A stretch of DNA of 64,000 nt from Bacteroides clarus YIT 12056 (GTDB taxonomy: Bacteria > Bacteroidota > Bacteroidia > Bacteroidales > Bacteroidaceae), in the NCBI RefSeq assembly GCF_900129655.1, contig NZ_FQWK01000004.1, forward strand, positions 124,001 through 188,000, read 5' to 3'. The notes under the pieces are model-generated. The model was not told the origin of the DNA, ran no database searches, and saw only the letters and a program-made list of their open reading frames with translations. Position 1 is the first letter of the stretch, and each line of letters begins with the position of its first letter. A program made the position numbers and the translations under genes. Of the stretch, positions 51,455 through 61,276 are shown piece by piece.

Positions 51455-51457
51455 ATA

Positions 51458-51530
51458 AGGAGGTTGTGTCAATACAAAAAAACAAATAGTAAACGTTTTT
51501 TTGTATTGACACAACCTCCTTATTTGTTAC
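51458..51530. terminator. Long perfect bidirectional terminator
   Basis: AATAAGGAGGTTGTGTCAAT and its exact complement flank a short loop, giving about 30 bp of arm with an A-run on one side and a T-run on the other. It ends both the kinase gene (+) and the nuclease gene (-), whose last codons lie in the right arm. Confidence 0.9.
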
Positions 51531-54411
51531 ATAACCTTTTAAAGTCGCAGTATTCACATTTCTTCGTATCTTTTGTTTGAGTGAAGGGCTCCCCGGAATT
51601 GTATATCTCTTGCAGAAGTGCCGATAGCCGCTCCCGAAAATCATCTTCATAAAATGCAAAATTATAAACCGGTACTTTAGGCTGACGCGGTGCACCCATT
51701 TCGATGACGGGCGAGTAGCTTTCGGACGCGGCACGATGAATGTATAGCAGGGAGGGGGCTACTTTCAAGGTTTGTTTGCGGCACATGATGGCGGCATACA
51801 GGAAAGTCTGGAAGATATAACTCGGACGGTTATCGGCTGGAGTAAACAGTTGTTCTATGTTCTCAGGAGTTTTGGGAGTACCGCCTGTCTTATAGTCCAC
51901 AATACGCAGGGTATCGTTTTTACTATCCATCCGGTCTATCGTTCCACCAATATTTAAAGGCAGAGTTCCCAAGGGAGTATTTACTTCTATGGTTTCCGTT
52001 ACTTTTTGTTCCATGGCTTCCATGTGGAAAGGAGCATATTGCAAGTCATTACGGAGCAGTTGCCGCAAATAGGAAGCAATGACTTTGGAGTGAACGAGCT
52101 GTGTGCCGTTATATTCGGGACGCTCGTCGGCCGGTACATGAAAAAGTTCTTCTTTGAAGGCGGTGTCTACGTAAGTTTGCAGTTTAACGTCATTACGGAG
52201 CAGTTGTTCCAAATCTTCTTTGCGTATCTCTTTTCCATTGGCGGTAAGGTCTTGATATACCAGTTCGGCAGAACGGTGGAAGATGGTTCCGAACAAGGCG
52301 GAGTCAATCTCTGCACTGACCTCATCGGGGGCTTTCAGTCCGGCAACGTAGCGGTAGTAGAACTTTAGCCGGCAATCGAGGTAGGTATTGAGTGCCGAAG
52401 GCGAAAAGAGCGCATTCGGATGTCGCCGGATGTCGTATGTGTTGTACATTCGTGATAGTACCTCATCCGTCTTATGTATTTCTATCTCACGGCTGTGTTG
52501 GGGAGATTGTCCCGCTTCCAGATATTCGCGTGAGATGTCGTGTGGAGACTCTACGAGGAATTGGAGCATGAAACGTGACATTTCACCTCGGTTCAAACCG
52601 TCGGATGCCGTATCGTATAATAAGGTGATATTTTCCGCACGCTGTATAAGGCGGTAGAAGTAATAGGCATATACCGAGTTCTTGTGCTCGATGGTGGTCA
52701 TGCCGAATGCTTTGCGCAGGTTATAAGGAATGAAGGACGAGTCACCGCCTGCTTTTGGGAGCTGGCCTTCATTGAGGGACAGCATAATAAGATTACGGAA
52801 GTCAAGATTACGTGTTTCCAGCACTCCCATTACTTGCATGCCGATAGCCGGTTCGCCATGAAACGGGATGTTGGTTGAGGTGAGCAGACGATTCATCAAA
52901 CGTTTCAGGGTGTCTGTCTGCAGGCTCAGTCCGTCGCTCTCTATCAAGCTGAGCAAACGGTTGACAAGCGTATAACTCTTGAATAGTGATTCCCGGTAAA
53001 GCTGGTTGAAAATATCTTCTTCGTCCTTTTCCTGACGGTAAACAACGGCTACTTCGCGCAGCAGTTCGGTGAGATAACGGCAGATGGAAGAGATTCCGTT
53101 CTGCGGAGTGAATATCCGTTCAAGAAAAGCGTCTTTTTTAAGCTCCGACGGAAGAGGGTAGAAACGGTTGTCTTTGGTGAGTTGCTTCTCCAAATCTTCG
53201 GAGGCGGCAGACAGTTGCCGGGTATAGGGGTGTTTCAATACGGCAAGTACCGTTTCGTACGTATAGCGTCCCGTATCTCTGCGGTATCCCGTAGTCTGCA
53301 ATTCCATAAGGGCGTTGATGTAACTGTATACGGGTGTCTGCGCCAATGGAAATCCCATAGTTATGTTGACGTTCTCCACTTCCGGGGGAATGGAGTGCAG
53401 TACGGGCAGTAACAGCGATTCATTGCATAATACGATGGCGTTTTCTTTCTCCTTGCTTGTTTCGGTATGATTTTTCATAACCGTACGCACCCATTCGGGC
53501 AGGTAGCGGGCTTGCGCATTTTCTGTCGGAGCGGATATGAAACGGACTATCTTGGGATGCCGCAGGACGTCAAAGGCTGTTTCGGGCAGTTGATTGGGAA
53601 ACAGCTTTAAGTTGCGCAGGATAAATTCACCTGCCTCGTGGATGTACGGTGGTTGTTGTTCGTGGGGCAGACGGGTGTAGAACACATCGTAATCCCAGTA
53701 GAACATGGCTTTTCCCGCATCCTGCAGAAGTTGGAAGAAGCGGGTTTCCACCTTATTCAGCACGTTGAAGCCGACGAATACGTAGCGGTCATAGCGCAGG
53801 CGGTCTGTATCGAGCTGTTCTATGACGTGGCGGTACATCATGCCTTCATAAGCGATGCCCAGTTCGGAGAGATTCTTCCGGTAGTTTCTATAAATGTCTC
53901 CCAGCCTGTCCCAAAGGGAGATAAACTTCTCTTTGAGCTGCGTGCGCTTGTCAATGGAGAAGTTTTGAAAAAATTGTTGTATGGCTTCTTCCTGTTCTTT
54001 ATCAAGAAAATCGTAGCTGTCCATGATGTTCTTCAAGTCCTGTAAGTTGCTGAACAGTTTGCCGGCATCTACAAGGTTCTTATCTACGTCATCGAAGTCA
54101 CTGATAAGCAGTTCTCCCCAAAAATAGAAATCATCCAACGGCTCTTCGCTATGGGTTTCTTCCCGGAATACTTTATACAACTCGCACACCAACCGGATAG
54201 GGTCACCCGATTTCAGGGGTGAAAGTTGGCGAAACAGTTCGCTGATGTTGACGTATGCGGGCGACCATAACGGGCGGTCGCTTTGGGCTGCCAGATGTTC
54301 ATTAAAGAACAGGCCGGCGCGTTTATTGGGAAATACGATGGCTGTGCGTGACAGGTCGTTTCCTATTTTGGAATATAGGTCTTGGGCTACTAATTGAAGG
54401 AATGTTTTCAT
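51520..54411 (-). CDS. addB: AddB-like PD-(D/E)XK nuclease/helicase-like protein
   Basis: A 963-residue protein partnering AddA. The middle is a degenerate helicase-like region (AIVFPNKRAGLFFNE, VVLVDGFN-like WDYDVFYTR), and the C-terminal PD-(D/E)XK nuclease domain shows GGTIDRMDSKNDTLRIVDYKTG with D and D-Y-K as metal ligands. Cysteines in CEYCDFKRLC at the end suit the iron-sulphur-bearing AddB family. It starts in the 4-base ATGA overlap with the AddA stop. It should process DNA ends for homologous recombination. Confidence 0.85.
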   Translation of the reverse strand: MKTFLQLVAQDLYSKIGNDLSRTAIVFPNKRAGLFFNEHLAAQSDRPLWSPAYVNISELFRQLSPLKSGDPIRLVCELYKVFREETHSEEPLDDFYFWGELLISDFDDVDKNLVDAGKLFSNLQDLKNIMDSYDFLDKEQEEAIQQFFQNFSIDKRTQLKEKFISLWDRLGDIYRNYRKNLSELGIAYEGMMYRHVIEQLDTDRLRYDRYVFVGFNVLNKVETRFFQLLQDAGKAMFYWDYDVFYTRLPHEQQPPYIHEAGEFILRNLKLFPNQLPETAFDVLRHPKIVRFISAPTENAQARYLPEWVRTVMKNHTETSKEKENAIVLCNESLLLPVLHSIPPEVENVNITMGFPLAQTPVYSYINALMELQTTGYRRDTGRYTYETVLAVLKHPYTRQLSAASEDLEKQLTKDNRFYPLPSELKKDAFLERIFTPQNGISSICRYLTELLREVAVVYRQEKDEEDIFNQLYRESLFKSYTLVNRLLSLIESDGLSLQTDTLKRLMNRLLTSTNIPFHGEPAIGMQVMGVLETRNLDFRNLIMLSLNEGQLPKAGGDSSFIPYNLRKAFGMTTIEHKNSVYAYYFYRLIQRAENITLLYDTASDGLNRGEMSRFMLQFLVESPHDISREYLEAGQSPQHSREIEIHKTDEVLSRMYNTYDIRRHPNALFSPSALNTYLDCRLKFYYRYVAGLKAPDEVSAEIDSALFGTIFHRSAELVYQDLTANGKEIRKEDLEQLLRNDVKLQTYVDTAFKEELFHVPADERPEYNGTQLVHSKVIASYLRQLLRNDLQYAPFHMEAMEQKVTETIEVNTPLGTLPLNIGGTIDRMDSKNDTLRIVDYKTGGTPKTPENIEQLFTPADNRPSYIFQTFLYAAIMCRKQTLKVAPSLLYIHRAASESYSPVIEMGAPRQPKVPVYNFAFYEDDFRERLSALLQEIYNSGEPFTQTKDTKKCEYCDFKRLCNK

Positions 54412-57400
54412 ACTTTCTCTATTATATCTTCTTCTACATACCACAGATACCCGCTGATAGTATTTGCGTCATACCCCATGCGGACAAGTAATTCTATGTA
54501 TCCTTGCACCTGCTTGTTATATTTCTTGTTAGGTTTGCCGAACTTGAAGTCTACAACCACGATTACACCGTCACGCATCATCACGCGGTCGGGACGGCGG
54601 TTGCGGAGTTCGCCGTTCTCCTGCCAAATGATGTCGCATTCGTTGAATAACTGCCATGCGCCCGAATACCAATCCTTGATTTGCGGTTGAGAGAACGCCT
54701 TGCGGGTCAGTTCCCGTATTTCCTCTTCTGTTTCGGTACGTCCTATAATACCCTCGAATACCAGGCGGCTGATGGCATCGTCAATATCCACTTCGGTTTC
54801 GATGGCAGAGAACAATGTGTGCAACAAACGTCCCCGATTGATGAAACGCCGGCTGGATTCGGCTTCGTCCACTCCGGCTATGAAGTCGGCGGAACGGTTG
54901 GACTGGCGGAATTCGATGTCGTGGCGCATGCTCTCCATGTGCACCGGAAGCTTGACGGGCTTCTGGGCAAGCTTGTTCAGGACTTTGCTTTTGTCATTCG
55001 GCTTATCCGTGTCTTTGTTCTTTTCATTCTGAACGCAGTGAAGAATCTCTTCTCCCGACGGATATATCTCTCCGCTTTCATAGACACTTTCCTCTTCATT
55101 CCAACTGCCTTCACCCGTTTGGGCTACTTGAGGCAGGGCGGCGGAAAGAAGTTCCGCCATCGTACCCTTCTGGTCTTTCTTGCTCCATAATATAAGGTTC
55201 TTCCCGGCGCGGGTAAACGCTACATAAAGCAGGTTCAGATTGTCCACCCACAGTTGCAAGCGTTCGTCAAGATAGTCTTGACGGTAAACAGACTCCGCCA
55301 TTGTGGAAGAGTAGTTGACGGGAACAAGGTCTATTGCATTATAAGGTGACTCGGGAGCGGTGCACCATACGAGCTGGTTGTATGTTTCGTTCTCCAGTTT
55401 CCAGTCGCAGAAGGGAATGAGGACGGTATGGAACTCCAGTCCTTTGGATTTATGAATGGAGAAGATACGTATGCCGTCCATTTCTCCGCTGGGGATTGTC
55501 TTGGCGCAAAGTGTTTCGTCCCAGTAACGGATAAAGCCGTCGAGGTCGGAAGAATTACTTTGCAGATACTCTGTCACCGCATCGAAGAAAGAGAACAGGT
55601 AAGCGTCCTGCTTTTCGATGCTGCCCATATTGAACAGTGTAAAAAGTTCTTCCAGTAGTTCGTATAGCGGCATCAAGCGTAGTTCGTTCATACGGGAAAC
55701 GAACTCTGCGGGAAGCGCTGTTCTTGCATCAGCCGTTAAGATATTGTGCCAATCTGCCGGTTCTGCAAAGTTCGCCTCTCGCTTGTCTTCGTTTGCTCCT
55801 GCGATATTTCCGTTTTCTCGGAGCTTATTCTCATTTGCTCCTGCCTTATCGGCTTTCACTTGTTTTTCATCCGTAATCTGTAATTTGTAATTCATGATTA
55901 GCGAAGCTTTCGCTATCTTTTCTTCCGGATTCGACAGATAGCGCAGAGCATCTATCAACATGCAGATGGCAAGAGACGCATCCAAACGGAACGCTTCATC
56001 CGATACGACGGGAAGATGCAGTTCTTTGTCGAAATAATCCGCGATAGGCGGTATGTTCTTATTCTTGCGTACAAGAATGGTGATGTCATTCAATTTCACA
56101 CCTTCCGAGAGCAGTCTTTGTACTTCTTCGCCCAAAGCGGATAAAGTTTTTTCGGTATAGTTCCGTTCTTCGTCAGGCTCTATGAAAGAAACTTTGACAT
56201 AGCCCTTACTGTCTGTTTTAGGAGATTCCTGGGCTACATCGGCATAGGCTCGTTTCAGCGGAAAGCATTCTTCTTTCAGTTCTTCCAAATGCAAGGAATT
56301 CAGATAATCTACCGCAGCGGTAAACAAGCGGTTATTGAAATTGATGACATTCGTTTCACTCCGGCGGTTTACCTTCAATGTTTCCACACGTACCGGGAAA
56401 GGAAAAGAGAGTTGGGAACTGTTGTTGTAGAGTTGAGGTTGGGATTGACTGCTTCCCAGGCTGTTCAATATTCCCCAATCACCGTTGCGCCAACGATAGA
56501 TGGACTGTTTCACGTCACCCACAATCAGACTGTCAGCTCCTTGTGAAAGCCCTTCGAGCAACAGTAACCGAAAATTATCCCATTGCATGCGGCTTGTATC
56601 CTGAAACTCGTCTATCATTACATTGCGGATGTTGGCGCCTATTTTCTCGAATACGAAGGAAGAATCGCCCTCGTGCACTAATTTATGTAACAGGGCGTTG
56701 GTGTCTGATAACAGAAACCGGTTATGCTCTCGGTTCAGTGTGCGTACTTCTTCATCGATATGGTTAAGCAACTGTAATTTGTTGAGATGTTGCAACGAGA
56801 GGCGGCAACTGTTTATCGTACGGCTTTTCTGCGGGCGCAGCCTTTCTGCATCCTGAAGCAAAGGTATCAGACTGGTTTCCGCAAGACGGATAATCTCATC
56901 CTTACGGGAAGATGTTTTTGTAGTCCAGTTTTTGGCATCTGCCAGACTGTTTTGTAAGGTGGCATTCAGTACGTCTTTGTCTGTCAGCCGCCCGTCACGC
57001 AATTTGCGGAAATAGCTGCCTATGCCGCGTGCACCGCCTTTCAAGTCTTCGGGTACGAAGGCATGACCGTCCAGCTCTCCTTCGAACTGGTCGTAGAAAC
57101 CTTTCATCTGTTCCAGCGCATCAGTCTCCATTTCGCGCAGCACGTCACGATAAAGTTTGATTGTTTCGGGCGAACGAAGTTTGAGACGCAGTCCTTCGCC
57201 GCGTTCTATATAACTTTCATCGAAGATGTTCCGTCCGAAACTCTTGACTTCATTGGAGACATTCCAGCGTTTGTCATCGGCAATGCGTTCGTTGATGTAA
57301 TCCAATAGCCAAGCCAATACGGGTGAAGAGGGAGTCAGTTTTTCAATCATACTGTCGACGGCGTCGCTCAGCACATCGGCGTTATTCAGTTCGATGTTCA

Positions 57401-57794
57401 GATTGGGGCTGAGTTCCAGCTCACGGGCAAGGTTGCGCATGACGGACTGGAAAAACGAATCGATTGTCTCCACGCGGAAGCGACTGTAATCGTGCAGCAT
57501 ATATTGCAAGGCCATCCCTGCACGTTGGCGCAGTTCTTTGTCGGAAAGGGAAGAGGAATTCAAATCCTCTTTGATACGTTTCAGGTAAGCGTCTGATGCA
57601 GGGTCTGCCTTCCAAATGCCGTAAAGTTGCGTTAAAATACGCTCTTTCATCTCCGCCGTAGCCTTGTTGGTAAAAGTTACGGCAAGAATCTGCCGATAGG
57701 CGCGGGGATTGAGAATCAGAAGCTTGATGTATTCCACAGCCAGTGTGAAGGTCTTTCCCGAACCGGCCGAGGCTTTATATACTAATAGTTCCAT
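54408..57794 (-). CDS. addA: AddA-like UvrD helicase-nuclease
   Basis: A 1128-residue UvrD-type helicase with a C-terminal nuclease domain. The P-loop is KASAGSGKTFTL at residues ~7-18. DEXX-box FQDTSR follows MIDEF at about 400; motif VI region is VAFTRAGKNL near 860. The C-terminal GRLLHTLFSAIE and IVVVDFKFGK show the PD-(D/E)XK core. Two low-complexity insertions (~635-681 and ~915-928) look derived from dispersed small repeats. The start MELLVYKA was chosen from the P-loop position. It is the first gene of the addAB unit; a TATGTTTG -7 box lies at 57830-57823. Confidence 0.88.
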   Translation of the reverse strand: MELLVYKASAGSGKTFTLAVEYIKLLILNPRAYRQILAVTFTNKATAEMKERILTQLYGIWKADPASDAYLKRIKEDLNSSSLSDKELRQRAGMALQYMLHDYSRFRVETIDSFFQSVMRNLARELELSPNLNIELNNADVLSDAVDSMIEKLTPSSPVLAWLLDYINERIADDKRWNVSNEVKSFGRNIFDESYIERGEGLRLKLRSPETIKLYRDVLREMETDALEQMKGFYDQFEGELDGHAFVPEDLKGGARGIGSYFRKLRDGRLTDKDVLNATLQNSLADAKNWTTKTSSRKDEIIRLAETSLIPLLQDAERLRPQKSRTINSCRLSLQHLNKLQLLNHIDEEVRTLNREHNRFLLSDTNALLHKLVHEGDSSFVFEKIGANIRNVMIDEFQDTSRMQWDNFRLLLLEGLSQGADSLIVGDVKQSIYRWRNGDWGILNSLGSSQSQPQLYNNSSQLSFPFPVRVETLKVNRRSETNVINFNNRLFTAAVDYLNSLHLEELKEECFPLKRAYADVAQESPKTDSKGYVKVSFIEPDEERNYTEKTLSALGEEVQRLLSEGVKLNDITILVRKNKNIPPIADYFDKELHLPVVSDEAFRLDASLAICMLIDALRYLSNPEEKIAKASLIMNYKLQITDEKQVKADKAGANENKLRENGNIAGANEDKREANFAEPADWHNILTADARTALPAEFVSRMNELRLMPLYELLEELFTLFNMGSIEKQDAYLFSFFDAVTEYLQSNSSDLDGFIRYWDETLCAKTIPSGEMDGIRIFSIHKSKGLEFHTVLIPFCDWKLENETYNQLVWCTAPESPYNAIDLVPVNYSSTMAESVYRQDYLDERLQLWVDNLNLLYVAFTRAGKNLILWSKKDQKGTMAELLSAALPQVAQTGEGSWNEEESVYESGEIYPSGEEILHCVQNEKNKDTDKPNDKSKVLNKLAQKPVKLPVHMESMRHDIEFRQSNRSADFIAGVDEAESSRRFINRGRLLHTLFSAIETEVDIDDAISRLVFEGIIGRTETEEEIRELTRKAFSQPQIKDWYSGAWQLFNECDIIWQENGELRNRRPDRVMMRDGVIVVVDFKFGKPNKKYNKQVQGYIELLVRMGYDANTISGYLWYVEEDIIEKV

Positions 57795-57883
57795 GTAGAT
57801 ATGCGGCTTTGAAGTTTGACTACAAACATACATAAAAATCATGAGAAAGGCTTAAGGCTAACGTGAAAAACAGGTATGCAAAA

Positions 57884-57920
57884 AAGGACTGTACCCTTTT
57901 GTTCGTATGGTACAGTCCTT
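57884..57920. terminator. Terminator between addA start and bile salt hydrolase
   Basis: AAGGACTGTACC (57884-57895) and GGTACAGTCCTT (57909-57920) form a perfect 12-bp stem with a 13-base loop and A/T-runs on both sides; it would end the minus-strand hydrolase transcript. Confidence 0.8.
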
Positions 57921-57955
57921 TATATGTATCTTTAATAAAGATTTATACGCTCTTA

Positions 57956-59014
57956 TCAAAGAACGGGTGTCTGGAACAGGAATGTGAAAGAGGAACTGTC
58001 TTTCAAATCTTTTACGGCATCTCCCGCGTAGATTTCTCCGTTGGTCAGCGCGAGTTTCTTTACTGCGGCTTTAGGGCTGAAATCTATTTTCTTCAAATCA
58101 AGCCAGAACAGGTTAGGAGTGAGGGTTGATTCAAAATAATAGACTTTATCCTTTTGGTTGGAGACCGAACGCCAACGGGTGGAAGAGATGTGGGGTTTAT
58201 CCGGTGTAGTGATTCCAAACGGGACGGATACGGTACGCATCACGCTCAATACACTGGGCACTGCAATCTTTGCGTCTGCCGTCTGCGGAATGGCATGGAT
58301 GTAGAATGACGCACGTACAAAACGGTCGCTGGAACGATTGGTTCCGGGCAGCATTTGCAATCCACCGACTTCTTTCCAGTAGTCGTTTATGGCTAATTGG
58401 TCCTCATATTTGGGCGAGTTGGTCATTACCTGATATTCTTTGCCCTCGTGGATACTCAGTTTTCCGTCCAGATATTCCAGGATAGCGGTATTTCCCGTTT
58501 CGTCTGTAATAGCCAAATGAAGAGTGGAAGCCGAGCCGTTCGGCATTTGGGGGGCATCAATGCGGAAGGTCTCTTTTTTCAGCTCGTCTACGGCTTCGCG
58601 TACGGTAGCGAAGTTGTCAAGTACGTATTGCGTCCAAATACTGATGCCCATTACGGGGCGGGTATCTCCGGGGCGGTCATATACGGACTCCGGCAGGAAT
58701 AGCAGGCCGGCCACCAGGCCTTTCTCATTCATACCGTCACATGTACCTATGTCATAACCTGTTGCAATGACACTGCCGTACTTTGATGTCCATTTCACTG
58801 TTTCGCCTTTATTGTATCCGGCTCTTTCCATTCCCCGCGGGAATACGTAGATATTACTCATGATATCCTCTTTCCAGTCCATTGTACGGCCTGTGATAAC
58901 CATATTGTCCGGTCCGATGTAAGTGGCGCGCGTACATGCGTCCGCTTGTTGTATGCCTAATGAAAACAGGGCAGCTAAGGCTGTTAATGCTACCGTTCCT
59001 CTTTTTGTATTCAT
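57956..59014 (-). CDS. bsh: Bile salt hydrolase (choloylglycine hydrolase family)
   Basis: A 352-residue N-terminal-nucleophile hydrolase. The signal peptide ends ADA and the next residue is Cys27, the catalytic nucleophile exposed on cleavage, in CTRATYIGPDNMVITGRTMDWKED. The Asp/Asn/Arg set (DW, MTNSP, NRSSDRF) typical of the family follows, with IGTCDGMNEKGL between. It would deconjugate taurine- and glycine-bile acids in the periplasm or outside. It closely resembles the B. thetaiotaomicron enzyme from memory. The start MNTKRGTV was chosen as the signal-peptide start. Confidence 0.94.
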   Translation of the reverse strand: MNTKRGTVALTALAALFSLGIQQADACTRATYIGPDNMVITGRTMDWKEDIMSNIYVFPRGMERAGYNKGETVKWTSKYGSVIATGYDIGTCDGMNEKGLVAGLLFLPESVYDRPGDTRPVMGISIWTQYVLDNFATVREAVDELKKETFRIDAPQMPNGSASTLHLAITDETGNTAILEYLDGKLSIHEGKEYQVMTNSPKYEDQLAINDYWKEVGGLQMLPGTNRSSDRFVRASFYIHAIPQTADAKIAVPSVLSVMRTVSVPFGITTPDKPHISSTRWRSVSNQKDKVYYFESTLTPNLFWLDLKKIDFSPKAAVKKLALTNGEIYAGDAVKDLKDSSSFTFLFQTPVL

Positions 59015-59096
59015 AATCTTATGAGTTAAGTGATTTATATACAAAGAGTAACAAATGCAGCATCAAACAGTTTGATACAAACAGACTTTTTAGGTT

Positions 59097-61157
59097 CTAT
59101 TCTGTTTTTTCTTTTAGAAGGTCTTCCATTTTCAGTACTTCATCACGGTATTGCGCGGCTTCGATGAAGTCGAGTTTCTTGGCGGCTTCCTGCATCAGTT
59201 TCTTGGTACGCTCGATGCTCTTTTCAAGCTGGGCGCGGTTCATGTACTGAACAATCGGGTCTGCGGCAAGCGTAGCGGTACTGTCTTGTTCCACATAGGG
59301 ACGTGGGGTGGTTGCGGAAGATTTTTCTTTGCCGGCTCCGCTTTCGGCAAATCCTTCCGTACCGGCAAATACGTTGAGGTTCTTTGCTTTCTTGATTTGC
59401 CGGGGAGTAATACCATGTTCTTCGTTATACTTCAATTGCTTTTCGCGACGACGGTTGGTTTCGTCAATGGTAAGCTGCATACTTTCCGTAATTCTATCAG
59501 CATACATGATAACCATACCGTTGACATTACGGGCGGCACGTCCCGCTGTCTGCGTCAATGAACGGTGAGAGCGGAGAAATCCTTCCTTGTCCGCATCCAG
59601 AATAGCCACAAGAGAGACTTCCGGTAAGTCCAGTCCTTCACGCAGAAGGTTGACACCTACAAGCACATCATATTCGCCTTCACGTAAATCGCTCATAATC
59701 TTTACACGTTCCAGCGTGTCTACGTCACTATGGATATAGTTGCATTTTACGCTGTTATTGAGAAGGTACTCCGTCAGCTCTTCCGCCATACGTTTGGTCA
59801 GAGTGGTGACGAGTGTACGCTCATTGCGCTCTATGCGCAATTGAATTTCTTCCATCAGGTCGTCTATCTGGTTATGGCTGGGGCGTACTTCGATGATAGG
59901 GTCCAGCAAACCTGTGGGACGAATCACCTGTTCTACGACAATACCTTCGGACTGCATCAATTCATAGTCGGCGGGGGTGGCGCTGACGTATATTACCTGT
60001 TTGGCCATAGATTCAAATTCCTCAAACTTCAACGGGCGATTATCCATGGCAGCGGGAAGCCGGAAACCGTATTCTACAAGATTGGTTTTCCGGGCACGGT
60101 CACCGCCATACATGGCTCGTATCTGCGGAACACTGACGTGGCTCTCGTCAATGACGATAAGGAAATCATCGGGGAAGAAATCCAGTAAACAGTAAGGGCG
60201 TGTACCCGCCTCACGTCCGTCAAAATAGCGCGAATAGTTCTCGATTCCCGAACAGTGTCCCAATTCGCGCAGCATCTCCATATCGTAGGTGACCCGTTCC
60301 TGCAAGCGTTTGGCTTCAAAAGGACGTCCTTCGTTTTCAAACCATTGTACTTGTTTGCGCAAGTCGTCCTCTATCTCATGGATAGCCCGCAGAGTGGCTT
60401 CCTTGGTCGTCATAAAGAGGTTGGCGGGATATATTTTGTAAGCATCGAACCGGGCAATGGTAACTCCGCTTATAGGGTCTACTTCTTCGATGCTGTCTAC
60501 CTCATCTCCCCAAAAAACTATGCGCAGCAGATTGTCGGCATAAGCAAGGTAAATGTCTACGGTGTCGCCTTTCACGCGAAAATTCCCCCGGTTCAAATCA
60601 ATGTCGTTACGGACGTAAAGACTGTCTACAAGCCGGCGCAGGAACACATTGCGACTGTAATTTTTTCCTTGTTGCACGTCGATGACATTATTATAGAAAT
60701 CGGCCGGATTTCCCATGCCGTAGATGCACGATACGGAAGATACCACTACCACATCCTTGCGTCCGGAAAGCAGGGCGGAAGTGGCGGCAAGCCTGAGCTT
60801 GTCGATTTCGTCGTTGATGGCGAGGTCTTTCTCTATATATGTGTCCGAAGAAGGAAGATAGGCTTCGGGCTGATAGTAATCATAATAGGATACATAGTAT
60901 TCTACCGCGTTGTTCGGGAAGAATCCCTTGAACTCGCTGTATAGCTGTGCAGCCAGTGTCTTGTTATGGCTCAATATGAGCGTAGGCTTGTTGATATTGG
61001 CTATGACATTGGCAATGGTAAATGTTTTTCCGGAACCTGTCACACCCAGCAAAGTTTGTGCGGGAATTCCTTCACGTACACCTTTGGTGAGTTGTGCAAT
61101 TGCTTCCGGTTGGTCTCCGGTGGGACGATAGGCGGATGTTAACTCAAATTTATTCAT
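59097..61157 (-). CDS. uvrB: UvrABC system protein B
   Basis: A 686-residue helicase-like DNA damage verifier of nucleotide excision repair. The Walker A is GVTGSGKT (38-45), the beta-hairpin YYDYYQPEAYLPSSDTYIEKD follows, DEXX is DESHV, and motif VI is QTAGRAARN. The C-terminal UVR motif (LEKSIERTKKLMQEAAKKLDFIEAAQYRDEVLKME) interacts with UvrC. The start MNKFELTSAYRPTGDQPEAI at 61157 matches the family. A TATCTTTG -7 box lies upstream at 61183-61176. Confidence 0.97.
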   Translation of the reverse strand: MNKFELTSAYRPTGDQPEAIAQLTKGVREGIPAQTLLGVTGSGKTFTIANVIANINKPTLILSHNKTLAAQLYSEFKGFFPNNAVEYYVSYYDYYQPEAYLPSSDTYIEKDLAINDEIDKLRLAATSALLSGRKDVVVVSSVSCIYGMGNPADFYNNVIDVQQGKNYSRNVFLRRLVDSLYVRNDIDLNRGNFRVKGDTVDIYLAYADNLLRIVFWGDEVDSIEEVDPISGVTIARFDAYKIYPANLFMTTKEATLRAIHEIEDDLRKQVQWFENEGRPFEAKRLQERVTYDMEMLRELGHCSGIENYSRYFDGREAGTRPYCLLDFFPDDFLIVIDESHVSVPQIRAMYGGDRARKTNLVEYGFRLPAAMDNRPLKFEEFESMAKQVIYVSATPADYELMQSEGIVVEQVIRPTGLLDPIIEVRPSHNQIDDLMEEIQLRIERNERTLVTTLTKRMAEELTEYLLNNSVKCNYIHSDVDTLERVKIMSDLREGEYDVLVGVNLLREGLDLPEVSLVAILDADKEGFLRSHRSLTQTAGRAARNVNGMVIMYADRITESMQLTIDETNRRREKQLKYNEEHGITPRQIKKAKNLNVFAGTEGFAESGAGKEKSSATTPRPYVEQDSTATLAADPIVQYMNRAQLEKSIERTKKLMQEAAKKLDFIEAAQYRDEVLKMEDLLKEKTE

Positions 61158-61201
61158 TTCATCAGAATTGTCGGGCAAAGATAGGAAAGTTACATCGAAA
61201 A

Positions 61202-61232
61202 TTTGTGAATTCGTAAGTAAAACATATCTTTG
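61202..61232 (+). promoter_or_regulatory. Predicted promoter of paaK
   Basis: TTTG at 61202-61205, 19 bases, then TATCTTTG at 61225-61232: an ideal Bacteroides match, 44 bases upstream of the start. Confidence 0.7.
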
Positions 61233-61276
61233 CGATATCAAATTAATAATAACCATTAATGTAATACAACAAAAAC

